Below, piece after piece: positions 55,355 through 62,883 of a stretch of 64,000 nucleotides of DNA (positions are counted from its first letter, which is position 1; the number at the start of each line of letters is the position of its first letter). The DNA lies in the IMG/VR virus record IMGVR_UViG_3300032116_021241, positions 1 through 64,000 of that record. One strand, given 5' to 3'. The notes beneath the pieces are model-generated. The model had not been told where the DNA came from and made no database searches. It was given only the letters and a program-made list of their open reading frames with translations. The position numbers were made by a program, and so were the translations under genes. The DNA comes from a virus.

Positions 55355-56042
55355 TAGTTATTTTTGATTCTATAATAAATTTAGTTCTGTCTATTTTTAG
55401 ACTATTATAATCAAAATTAATAATTTCTTCCTTATTTTCAAAAATAACTTCTATTATTTTATTTTTATTGAAACATGACATGATATTTTTAGGATAATTA
55501 TCAAAGATTTGTAAGTTATTCTCCAGTTCTAGTGGGTTTTCAAAATTTATATTTTTTATAAATTTTAATAATTCTTTGCCTCTATATACTGTTCCGTCTA
55601 AATTTAATGGATAACCAAAATCCATATAGTGAACCGACCAATCCCAGTATAATAAATTGTTTTTTTCTTCTATAGGTTTAAAAATATTGTCACAATTCAT
55701 ATTTGAACAAAAAGTAATATTTTTCCCTAAGGATAAACTAAAACAAAAAACTTCATCATTTTTTAGACAATTATCAATTTCCTCTATACGAAATTCATCG
55801 TAACATAGTTTATTTTCATCAAGGATCATATAATTGATACTTGTATTTTCATTAATTTCTGAAATTAAATCATTCTTTAAATTATTGGTTTTTATTATTT
55901 TACATCCCAATATTTCAGTATATAATTTATTGTTTTGATCAAAAATTACAATTTGATTATCACCAATCGCTTTTTGATTTAAACTTTTAATTAGAATGTT
56001 TAAATTCTCTTTATTTTTATTAAAAAAAATTATAGTTTTCAT
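55338..56042 (-). CDS. unknown sugar-operon protein, possible short GT2 relative
   Basis: This is a 234-residue protein. The opening KTIIFFNKNKENLNILIKSLNQKAIG and YMILDENKLCYD recall a family 2 fold without a clear DxD. It has Asn/Phe/Ile-rich composition. It overlaps the upstream GT2 gene by four bases and the downstream one by 17. It may be a degenerate or specialised transferase. No firm call. Confidence 0.42.
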   Translation of the reverse strand: MKTIIFFNKNKENLNILIKSLNQKAIGDNQIVIFDQNNKLYTEILGCKIIKTNNLKNDLISEINENTSINYMILDENKLCYDEFRIEEIDNCLKNDEVFCFSLSLGKNITFCSNMNCDNIFKPIEEKNNLLYWDWSVHYMDFGYPLNLDGTVYRGKELLKFIKNINFENPLELENNLQIFDNYPKNIMSCFNKNKIIEVIFENKEEIINFDYNSLKIDRTKFIIESKITNEFIN

Positions 56043-56869
56043 GCTTTTAATTGTTTTTTATTTTGAATTATTTCTAAAGTATCATAATAAAGATCGGAAT
56101 TAATTTTTTCCGAATTTAAAGGATTGTCAATATTATAAAAATACATTACATCGCTTATGTGAAATGTTTTTTCAAATCCTGCCAAATCAGCCAAAGGATA
56201 AAATAATGCATAGTTAGAACAGGTTGAAAACCATTCACCTTTATCATCAGTAAAATATTCGAATTTCGGGTCTAATTGACAAAATTTATCATAAAGTGAT
56301 TTTCTAAAAGTAATTGGATGGGAAAATTTAGGTGTTATTCTTCTTAATATAGGAAATTCTTTTTCTTGATAAGTGGTAGAATAGCATTTTTTACCATCTG
56401 TCAATTTAGAAGATCCATAAGTCATCAAACAATCTTTTTCATTATAGATTTCATTTATTTTTTTTAGAACGTTTTTATTTGATAACCAGTCGTCACCATA
56501 TAAAATAAAAATAATATCATCAGGATCCGTCGAAGCATTTATAATAGCATTGTGAATATTCGGTAGAGCAGTAAGTCTTCTACTTGATTTCCAAGCATTT
56601 ACCTTTAAACATTTGGTTATTTCTAGTATGGGATGAATTTCGGTGATTATTAATTCTCCTTTTTCATCCCTGACAGGTTCATTTTTATCATCTGTCTGGT
56701 AAATACAAGCAGGTATTTTATTATAGCTATCGTCATTTGAAAAATCGTCTATAAATAAAACTTCATAATTATCATAATCTTGAGTCAGTACTGAATTAAC
56801 ACACATGTCAAAATAATCTCCGGGATTATGCAAGGGAATGATGACCTTAATTTTGTTATTTTTTATCAT
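56039..56869 (-). CDS. family 2 glycosyltransferase
   Basis: This 276-residue canonical GT2 is the first gene of the leftward sugar operon. IKVIIPLHNPGDYFDMCVNSVLTQDYDNYEVLFIDDFSNDDS is the textbook N terminus, and ILYGDDWLSNKNVL supplies the G-D-D site near residue 127. SSKLTDGKKCYSTTYQ and ITPKFSHPITFRKSLYDKF follow, with TDDKGEWF as catalytic base region. A loop at about 55-80 is longer than usual. It is read away from the plus-strand virion genes across an 80-base divergent region. Confidence 0.82.
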   Translation of the reverse strand: MIKNNKIKVIIPLHNPGDYFDMCVNSVLTQDYDNYEVLFIDDFSNDDSYNKIPACIYQTDDKNEPVRDEKGELIITEIHPILEITKCLKVNAWKSSRRLTALPNIHNAIINASTDPDDIIFILYGDDWLSNKNVLKKINEIYNEKDCLMTYGSSKLTDGKKCYSTTYQEKEFPILRRITPKFSHPITFRKSLYDKFCQLDPKFEYFTDDKGEWFSTCSNYALFYPLADLAGFEKTFHISDVMYFYNIDNPLNSEKINSDLYYDTLEIIQNKKQLKA

Positions 56870-56927
56870 GCATTAAAATTATAAGCAAACTTTTTAATTG
56901 AAATAATTGATTTTAAAAAAATTGTAA

Positions 56928-56935
56928 TATTTATA
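56928..56935 (-). promoter_or_regulatory. candidate late promoter for the second sugar operon
   Basis: TATAAATA reads on the minus strand 59 bases before the first gene of the leftward sugar operon, in the divergent gap with the coiled-coil gene at 56950. If real, it would make sugar synthesis late, together with virion assembly. Chance copies are common in this DNA. Confidence 0.35.
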
Positions 56936-56949
56936 AGAAAATATTTAAC

Positions 56950-57303
56950 ATGAAGACAAATAAAATTACAAAAGATTTTATTTTAGAATCAATTGAAAAA
57001 CAAGCTAAAATATACGCTAGAAAAGCTGAGCTTTATGATCTTATAAAAGAAGTTAATGAAGAATTAAAAAGTTTAAATGAAAATTCTCCAGTTGCATCTT
57101 TTGGTTTTATAGCATCTAATGATGCTTTTGGAAGAAGTAAAACTGGTTTTGCCTCTACTCCTAATATTTCTTATATAGCTCAACTTGAACAAGAAATGAA
57201 TTCTAATAATATAAATGAAGAAAATCTAATGGAAATAGATGAGTTGAAAAAAGAAAACGAAACTCTAAAAAAAGAAATCGAAGATTTAAAGAAGAAAAAA
57301 TAA
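56950..57303 (+). CDS. coiled-coil protein, possible prohead-core component
   Basis: This is a 117-residue protein. The N-terminal half is a charged helix (ITKDFILESIEKQAKIYARKAELYDLIKEV). A Ser/Gly/Phe-rich linker with FGFIASNDAFGRSKTGF comes next, and the last 35 residues are a perfect-looking coiled coil rich in Glu and Lys. It begins the rightward virion-like group and is followed by an acidic protein with related helical start. A scaffolding or core role is inferred from neighbours. Confidence 0.5.
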   Translation: MKTNKITKDFILESIEKQAKIYARKAELYDLIKEVNEELKSLNENSPVASFGFIASNDAFGRSKTGFASTPNISYIAQLEQEMNSNNINEENLMEIDELKKENETLKKEIEDLKKKK

Positions 57304-57356
57304 TTTTTTCACATATTTAATATTATATACACAAATTAATAAAAAATTCAAATAAA

Positions 57357-58001
57357 ATGAAAATCACAAAATCACAGCTTGTGCAAATTATAAAAGAAGA
57401 AGCAGATTCTTTCAAAAAAGAATTAAAACTTAAAAAAGAATTAGCTGAAATTGAAAAGCAATTGAACGAAGTTCATGCAAATGGAGAAATGAGTTCTACT
57501 GAAGATGATGGAGTTCATTCTGGTCAGAGAAAACCAGTATTCAAGAAAAAGGGAAGTCATTTGATTGAAGTAGAAGATGAAGGTAATGATCAAGAAGCTT
57601 TGTTAAATGCTTTAAAAACAATTGCATCTGCTTGTGGTTTGACTGGTACTATTGAGTTAGATTCTGAAGAAGAAGTTGAAATGGGTGATGAAGAAGATGT
57701 TGATGTTGATGTAGTTGAGCCAGAAACTTCTGATGAAGAAGGTGAAGAGGATGAAGAAGGTGAAGAAGAGAAAGAAGATGAACAAGAAGAAGGTGAAATA
57801 GAAGAAGTAGATATGGAAGAAGAATCTATGGAAGAAGGTGAAATGGAAGAAGAAGGCGTTAAAGAAGAAGGTGAAATGGAAGAGGAAGGTGTTAAAGAAG
57901 AAGGTGAAATGGAAGAAGAAGGTACCAAAGAAGAAAATAAAATCATGAACGAATCTTTCGAAAGAAAGAGAATGATGGAATTGGCAGGTATCAAGAAGTA
58001 A
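57357..58001 (+). CDS. highly acidic protein, probable prohead core/scaffold
   Basis: This is a 214-residue protein. It opens with KITKSQLVQIIKEEAD, a helix found at the start of several phage prohead proteins. Residues about 100-195 are almost entirely Glu/Asp and include three 11-residue repeats. It ends ESFERKRMMELAGIKK. Long acidic proteins of this type act as internal scaffolds, and T4 gp22-like core proteins are acidic and later degraded. The ending is related to the start of the gene at 60076. A terminator follows at 58038. Confidence 0.58.
   Translation: MKITKSQLVQIIKEEADSFKKELKLKKELAEIEKQLNEVHANGEMSSTEDDGVHSGQRKPVFKKKGSHLIEVEDEGNDQEALLNALKTIASACGLTGTIELDSEEEVEMGDEEDVDVDVVEPETSDEEGEEDEEGEEEKEDEQEEGEIEEVDMEEESMEEGEMEEEGVKEEGEMEEEGVKEEGEMEEEGTKEENKIMNESFERKRMMELAGIKK
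57831..57929 (+). repeat. three 33-base tandem repeats, acidic
   Basis: Three in-frame copies at 57831, 57864 and 57897 each encode EEGEMEEEGVK or EEGEMEEEGTK, with only a few base differences. Copy number could vary by slippage without breaking the frame. Confidence 0.85.
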
Positions 58002-58037
58002 ATTACCACTACCAAATCAATATATATAATTTGAATT

Positions 58038-58066
58038 AGCCCGAAGAAATTCGGGCTTTTTCTTTT
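58038..58066 (+). terminator. rho-independent terminator
   Basis: AGCCCGAA (58038-58045), a GAAA loop, TTCGGGCT (58050-58057), then TTTTCTTTT. It ends the acidic-protein transcript. Confidence 0.85.
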
Positions 58067-58083
58067 AATAATTTTTTATAAAT

Positions 58084-58111
58084 AAAAAAACCCGAAAAAA
58101 ATTCGGGTTTT
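58084..58111 (-). terminator. rho-independent terminator for the convergent gene
   Basis: AAAACCCGAA (58087-58096) pairs with TTCGGGTTTT (58102-58111). On the minus strand the stem is followed by a T run. It closes the zinc-ribbon gene and shares its CCCGAA core with the plus-strand terminator 30 bases away. Confidence 0.8.
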
Positions 58112-58132
58112 GAAATATTTTATATAATTCAA

Positions 58133-58345
58133 TTAAAGAATTATATTATTATTTTTTTGATACATTTCAAATGTAGATCCACAACAATTGCAATTATATA
58201 CTTTTACTTTTTTAACTTTTGGTTGTTGATGTGATGACTCATTTAATAGTTGATGTGAGTTTTCCACTATTGTTTTAATAGACTCTGTAAAAATTGGATT
58301 TGAGCAACCATTGGGACAATTAACTCTGTTTAGTAATTCTGACAT
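58133..58345 (-). CDS. small zinc-ribbon protein
   Basis: This is a 70-residue protein with two Cys pairs: C-P-N-G-C near residues 10-14 and C-N-C-C-G near 52-56. The Ser/Gln/Lys linker between them is compatible with a split zinc ribbon. Small proteins of this type often bind nucleic acid or RNA polymerase. It is isolated by terminators from the convergent acidic gene and reads away from PhoH in the same direction. Specific role unknown. Confidence 0.65.
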   Translation of the reverse strand: MSELLNRVNCPNGCSNPIFTESIKTIVENSHQLLNESSHQQPKVKKVKVYNCNCCGSTFEMYQKNNNIIL

Positions 58346-58374
58346 TTTACTTTTTTTATATAAATAGATTAAAA

Positions 58375-59082
58375 TTATTTATATTTATCTAAAATTTTTG
58401 AGATAACTTTATTTCTAACTATGTCGTTCTCAGAAAATCTAAACACCCCTATTTCTTCTAAATCAGATAATCTCGTCAGAGCATCATATAATCCAGTTTC
58501 TTTTGTGTCTTTGTATCTATCAGACTGTTCAAGATCTCCACTTATTATAAACTTTGAATTATATCCTATTCTTGTTAGTAAAGTTTTTACTTGTCTTGGT
58601 GTTGCGTTTTGAAATTCTTCAGCAATTACTATGGCATTGTCTATATTTATACCTCTCATAAAAGCAAGCGGTATAACTTTTATATATTCTCTTTCGATTA
58701 AACTTTGTACTCTATTTTTTCCTAATGCTTTTTCAAATAGATAAATTGAAGAATAAATATACGGTTCCATTTTTTCCTCTAATGAACCTTTTAAATATCC
58801 AAGTTTTTCATCAGCTTCAACTGCTGGTGTACATAGAATAATCTGATAAAAATCTGTATTTGGATTTTTTAAAAGCTCTAATGCTTTGAGAATAGATATC
58901 ATCGATTTTCCGACACCCGCTGGTCCAGAACAAATAATTATTTCCTTATTATCTATGAGTTCTAAAAATTCTTTTTGACTATTATTTTTTGGTTGGAAAT
59001 ATAAATCTCCTATTAAAATTTCTAAATCTTTTTTGGTTTCATTTTGGTAACCACTGATTCTAGTCTTTTTCTTAGATGCCAT
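58375..59082 (-). CDS. PhoH-like ATPase
   Basis: This 235-residue P-loop protein has CSGPAGVGKSMISILKAL as Walker A near residue 54, QIILCTPAVEADEKLGYLKGSLEEKMEPY as the family-specific segment, and AIVIAEEFQNATPRQVKTLLTRIG as Walker B with the E-F-Q-N variant of the D-E-A-Q-N box. FIISGDLEQSD follows as motif III. PhoH-like genes are very frequent in marine and large phages and are probably RNA helicase or nucleotide-metabolism ATPases. Full-length for the short phage form. Confidence 0.88.
   Translation of the reverse strand: MASKKKTRISGYQNETKKDLEILIGDLYFQPKNNSQKEFLELIDNKEIIICSGPAGVGKSMISILKALELLKNPNTDFYQIILCTPAVEADEKLGYLKGSLEEKMEPYIYSSIYLFEKALGKNRVQSLIEREYIKVIPLAFMRGINIDNAIVIAEEFQNATPRQVKTLLTRIGYNSKFIISGDLEQSDRYKDTKETGLYDALTRLSDLEEIGVFRFSENDIVRNKVISKILDKYK
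58376..58383 (-). promoter_or_regulatory. candidate late promoter before the zinc-ribbon gene
   Basis: TATAAATA on the minus strand, 31 bases before the start codon and overlapping the end of the PhoH-like gene. Support is positional only. Confidence 0.3.
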
Positions 59083-59093
59083 ATAAAATCATT

Positions 59094-59105
59094 TATTTAT
59101 AAATA
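59094..59105. promoter_or_regulatory. palindromic TATTTATAAATA, candidate divergent late promoters
   Basis: The 12-base palindrome contains TATAAATA on both strands and lies in the 118-base gap between the divergent PhoH-like gene and the coiled-coil gene at 59201. The minus-strand copy lies very close to the PhoH start, which would leave a short leader. Confidence 0.35.
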
Positions 59106-59200
59106 TATTATAATTATTATTATATGTAATCAATTGATAAAATTAATTTTTTAAAAGATTAATAATTTTAGTTGACTATTTATTATAATAAATTAGGATC

Positions 59201-60079
59201 ATGAAAAAAAGAATTTCTATTGAAGAAATTGAGGATATAATTAAAGAAAAACTAAAACAAAATGGTGTTTTAGAGGTAATTAGTCAAGAAAAAATTTCTG
59301 AAATAAAAAATAAAATTAAAGATATTTTGGAAGCTGGTAAAAAACTTGATGAACAAGAATTAGATGTAAAACCTGTTCAAACTGTTAATCCTAATATTAC
59401 TGTGAAAACTACAGAAGATCCTGAAAAAACAGATATTATAAAGAAAGAGACTGAGCTTGATATAAAAGAAAAAGAATTAATTAATAAAGAAATAGAATTA
59501 GAAGATAAAGAAAAAAAACTAGAAGATAAACAAGAGGAATTGAGCTATAAGCCAGAAATTCCTGAAGTTTTAAGAAATATAAAACCCGGTGAAATTATTG
59601 TTTTTGATACTAATGAATTGAGTTTGGGGTTTGAAAATTTATCTAACAGGAAATTCAGATTAAAATCAGATCCTGATGACAAGAAATCAATTAAAGATTT
59701 ATGGTTGTTAAGTGCAATTACTAAAACAGACGTTTATAAAATAGAGTTAAAGAAAATTGGAGAACTGGATTTTAACCCATATGAAGGGACTACTGAATTT
59801 AAAAATATCACACAGTTTGATATAGAATCTACTAATGAAAGTAATGAATCTGATCATAATGTGCAATCAGCTGTGAAAAGTCAATTTCCTAATGAGGAAC
59901 AAGAGATGTTAGATTCTGTAGAGCCGATTAAAAATGTTACTCAACCATTAATGAATGTAAATGATTTAGAGAAAGAAAAATTTGAGAATAATTTTAAAGA
60001 TGTGATTACTAAAATAGTCAGTGATCAACTTAATAAAATTAGTTCAGAGACCACTAAAAAAAATATTTTCAGTTTATGA
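59201..60079 (+). CDS. coiled-coil virion-like protein, possible prohead core
   Basis: This is a 292-residue protein. The N terminus KKRISIEEIEDIIKEKLKQNGVLEVI resembles the start of the acidic protein at 57357. Residues about 84-118 are a strong coiled coil (KKETELDIKEKELINKEIEL and on). About 125-210 is a compact beta region (PGEIIVFDTNELSLGFENLSNRKF). The last third is acidic and helical. It has one of few Shine-Dalgarno-like leaders, AGGA eight bases ahead. Its stop overlaps the next start as ATGA. Structural by context. Confidence 0.5.
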   Translation: MKKRISIEEIEDIIKEKLKQNGVLEVISQEKISEIKNKIKDILEAGKKLDEQELDVKPVQTVNPNITVKTTEDPEKTDIIKKETELDIKEKELINKEIELEDKEKKLEDKQEELSYKPEIPEVLRNIKPGEIIVFDTNELSLGFENLSNRKFRLKSDPDDKKSIKDLWLLSAITKTDVYKIELKKIGELDFNPYEGTTEFKNITQFDIESTNESNESDHNVQSAVKSQFPNEEQEMLDSVEPIKNVTQPLMNVNDLEKEKFENNFKDVITKIVSDQLNKISSETTKKNIFSL

Positions 60080-60546
60080 TATCCGAATCATATAAAAATA
60101 GAATAAAAAAATTAAGTGGTATTAGACTTAATGAGGTAGAATTAAATGCCACTTCTGGAAGGAGTGGTAAAAATACATTTGGATATTTTGTCGAAGAATA
60201 CTTATTAAATGTAGGGGAAATTTTCTTTAATGATCTCAAGAAAAAAATAAACGAAAACCAAAATAAAAATTTGGAAATAAAAAATTCCAATAATAAAATA
60301 CAAAATAATTCAGTTTTAATAAATTTTCAAATAGAAGATACTACAGATAGAAATAATATTGAAGAACTTGATTTCTCTATAACTTTTTTGGTAAAAATAG
60401 AGTCTAATTCTAATACTGTTGCTTTATTAAAATATGAAAATGTAAATGACGAATTCAATCTGCAATCAAAACATTCAGAAAATGACTTGCAAGATTTTAT
60501 AAATGAAATCACTTTGAGAGTGATTAATGTGGAAAAGACAAATTAA
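60076..60546 (+). CDS. small protein with LSGI/LAGI N-terminal motif
   Basis: This is a 156-residue protein. ISESYKNRIKKLSGIRLNE at the start is the same kind of motif as the ESFERKRMMELAGI end of the acidic core-like protein. Later comes a helix with KNTFGYFVEEYLLNVGEIFFNDLKKKI and a beta segment. It is coupled to the preceding gene by ATGA. A capsid-assembly role is possible; no family recognised. Confidence 0.5.
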   Translation: MISESYKNRIKKLSGIRLNEVELNATSGRSGKNTFGYFVEEYLLNVGEIFFNDLKKKINENQNKNLEIKNSNNKIQNNSVLINFQIEDTTDRNNIEELDFSITFLVKIESNSNTVALLKYENVNDEFNLQSKHSENDLQDFINEITLRVINVEKTN

Positions 60547-60593
60547 TATTCTTTTTTTCTATATTTTAATTTAATTTAACAAAAACAATAAAT

Positions 60594-60911
60594 ATGATTT
60601 ACTGGAAAATTACAAATTTATCAAATCAAAACGCTAAATTAATTGTTAGCACAGCACCAAACCATTCAAAAGGTTTAATTATAAAACCCGGAGAGTTTTG
60701 CCTATCTAATCCGAAACAAACCCCGGTGATGGATGCCCAAATAAGAAGAGGACTTATTAGTGTTGAAAAAGAATTTGATAATTCAAAATATGGATTTAAA
60801 ATAGCAGAGGCTTATAATTTAGACATTCTAAATAATTTAATTCAGCAGGAAGAAGATAAAATGAAACAAGCTAAAATTGATGCTGAAAACTATATAAACA
60901 ATCCTGAATAA
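60594..60911 (+). CDS. small virion-context protein
   Basis: This is a 105-residue protein with a beta N terminus (WKITNLSNQNAKLIVSTA, then SKGLIIKPGEFCL), a PKQTPVMDAQIRRGLI segment, and a helical charged C terminus. It precedes by five bases a beta-rich protein at 60916. No membrane segment, no catalytic motif. Likely a small structural or accessory virion protein. Confidence 0.45.
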   Translation: MIYWKITNLSNQNAKLIVSTAPNHSKGLIIKPGEFCLSNPKQTPVMDAQIRRGLISVEKEFDNSKYGFKIAEAYNLDILNNLIQQEEDKMKQAKIDAENYINNPE

Positions 60912-60915
60912 TTTT

Positions 60916-61533
60916 ATGAAAGAAACTTTTAATTATATAGCAAATAATTATACTTATATAGATTCAACTGAAATATCCAATATAACAACCACAACATCAT
61001 TAACAGGTGTAAGTAGTTCTAATTCTGGATACATTACGTTGAGTAATCCAATCACATACAATGGTACAGATTTCATTACTCTTCAGGGAAATACAACAGC
61101 AGGAATCAATACTAATATAGTTAATGTTGATAATTTAAATATCAAACAATCTTTTATAAAAAATATTTTAGATAGAGTTATTGAAATTAGAAGTTTAACC
61201 AAAAAAGCTTTTTATGAATTTTTTGACATTAAAAAAATAGTTTATTATAAAAACAGTACTAAAATTGTTTGTACAAAAAATGTGGATTTAGAATACATAG
61301 ATGAACTTAAAGACACGTCAGAACTTTTGTTGGAATGTATTGACGTTCCTTTTGACGACTACAAAAAAAAAGCTATTAGAAAAACAGATAATAATATCAA
61401 TTTAAACGGCAGTAATTCAATATGGGTTACTTCAGGTACTAATACTATTACTATAAATAATTCAAACACTTATATAAGTCCTAATAATTTTAATTGGATT
61501 TACAATACAAATAATATAACTTATACGGCTTAG
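60916..61533 (+). CDS. beta-rich virion-like protein
   Basis: This is a 205-residue protein. Thr/Ser/Asn-rich ends (SNITTTTSLTGVSSSNSGYITLSNPITYNG, and a C-terminal NSIWVTSGTNTITINNSNT) flank a Lys-rich helical centre (FIKNILDRVIEIRSLTKKAFYEFFDI). The ends look like phage fibre or decoration beta repeats. It is two genes upstream of a GT-B transferase. Serine and threonine density makes it another possible glycosylation substrate, which is speculative. Confidence 0.45.
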   Translation: MKETFNYIANNYTYIDSTEISNITTTTSLTGVSSSNSGYITLSNPITYNGTDFITLQGNTTAGINTNIVNVDNLNIKQSFIKNILDRVIEIRSLTKKAFYEFFDIKKIVYYKNSTKIVCTKNVDLEYIDELKDTSELLLECIDVPFDDYKKKAIRKTDNNINLNGSNSIWVTSGTNTITINNSNTYISPNNFNWIYNTNNITYTA

Positions 61534-61584
61534 TATTTTATTTGTTTTTTTTATTTAGTATTTTTTGAGAAATAATTAAAAAAT

Positions 61585-62847
61585 ATGTCAGATAATCAAA
61601 TTAAAATTTTAATGGTGCCAAGTGATTTGGCGGGTGTTGGTCATTACAGAAATATTTGGCCCGGTCAAGAAATTAATAAAAAATTCGGTAATCAATTCAA
61701 AATTGAGATTGATCATACACCAGATTTTAATAATGTTGATTTTTTCGCTCAATTTGATATTGTTCATTTTCATAGACAGTTAGGTCCATTTGAAAATCAA
61801 GAAAAATTAATTAAGGAACTTAGAAGCAGAGGTGTTGTAGTTGTGATGGATTTAGATGATTACTGGATGCCATCAAAAGATCATCCTATGTACGGTGCAG
61901 CCCTCAAAGAGAAATTGGCAGAGAAAGTTACTGCTACATTTAAAATGGTAGATTATGTGACCACAACTACTGATATTTTTGCAAGTCATATTAAGAGATA
62001 TAATCCAAATGTAAAAGTCGTTCCAAATGCTATTGATATGGCACATCCTATGTGGGCTCAAGAGAATACAAAAAAAACAGACAGAGTTAGAATATCTTGG
62101 ATTGGTGGTTCCAGTCATGCAAAAGATTTAGAGTTGCTTAAGAACTCTATGAATATATTGCACAATGACTCGAATTTGAGAAACAAATATCAAATTGTAA
62201 TGTGTGGTTATGATATTCGTGGCTATATAACAGAAGTCGACCAAGATGGTAATGTAATTAATAACAGAAAAATAACTCCTCAAGAAACAATATGGAACGT
62301 ATTTGAAGGAGTTTTTACAGATAATTATAATCCTAATTTTATATCAGAAGATTATAAAAAATATTTATTGAAGTGTGAAAACGCTCAATTTAAAGGATTT
62401 GATGTTTATGAAGGACCATATGTTAGAAGGTGGACTCTTCCACTTACTCAGTATGGAAAACACTATAATTATTGTGATGTTTGTTTGGCTCCCTTAGCTG
62501 AAAATACATTTAATGAAGTTAAGTCTGAATTGAAAATCATAGAAGCTGGTTTGACTAAGAAAGTTCTTATAGCACAAGAATATGGTATTTATAAAGAATT
62601 GATAAAGAATGGTGAAAATGGAATTTTAATTCCTAAATCTAAAAACGTAAGAGGTTGGTATGAGGCAATTAGAAAGGTCGTAAACGATAAAGAATACAGA
62701 GAGAAATTAGCGAACAATCTTTATGAATTTGTGAAAGACAAATATACTTTGGAGATAGTAACCGCAAATAGGGTTCAGTGGTATAAAGAAATTGTTGAAA
62801 AAGCTCAAAAAAATAAACCAATTCTTCAAGAGTCTTACTCAAACTAA
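61585..62847 (+). CDS. GT-B (family 4-like) glycosyltransferase
   Basis: This is a 420-residue protein. VPSDLAGVGHYRNIWPGQEI is the acceptor-side loop, VVVVMDLDDYWMPS follows, then VVPNAIDM at the hinge and RISWIGGSSHAKDLELL in the donor domain. APLAENTFNEVKSELKIIEAGLTKKVLIA gives the E-x-K-x-x-E-A-G donor site near residue 320. The same type occurs in large marine phages among head genes. It stands apart from the sugar islands, within virion genes, and may modify virion protein or host glycan. Confidence 0.78.
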   Translation: MSDNQIKILMVPSDLAGVGHYRNIWPGQEINKKFGNQFKIEIDHTPDFNNVDFFAQFDIVHFHRQLGPFENQEKLIKELRSRGVVVVMDLDDYWMPSKDHPMYGAALKEKLAEKVTATFKMVDYVTTTTDIFASHIKRYNPNVKVVPNAIDMAHPMWAQENTKKTDRVRISWIGGSSHAKDLELLKNSMNILHNDSNLRNKYQIVMCGYDIRGYITEVDQDGNVINNRKITPQETIWNVFEGVFTDNYNPNFISEDYKKYLLKCENAQFKGFDVYEGPYVRRWTLPLTQYGKHYNYCDVCLAPLAENTFNEVKSELKIIEAGLTKKVLIAQEYGIYKELIKNGENGILIPKSKNVRGWYEAIRKVVNDKEYREKLANNLYEFVKDKYTLEIVTANRVQWYKEIVEKAQKNKPILQESYSN

Positions 62848-62883
62848 TTAAATTTCTTAATATTTATAATTAAAAATATAATT

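Noticed and set aside
57590-58015. Ser/Pro-rich reading frame on the minus strand
   Set aside because: Antisense of the Glu-rich repeats, which read as Ser in reverse; no leader or context.
58077-58084. TATAAATA on plus between the two terminators, and another at 58359-58366
   Set aside because: No plus-strand gene lies directly downstream; chance copies are expected in this AT-rich DNA.
62861-62868. TATAAATA on minus before the gene at 62884
   Set aside because: It faces the wrong way for genes on either side.
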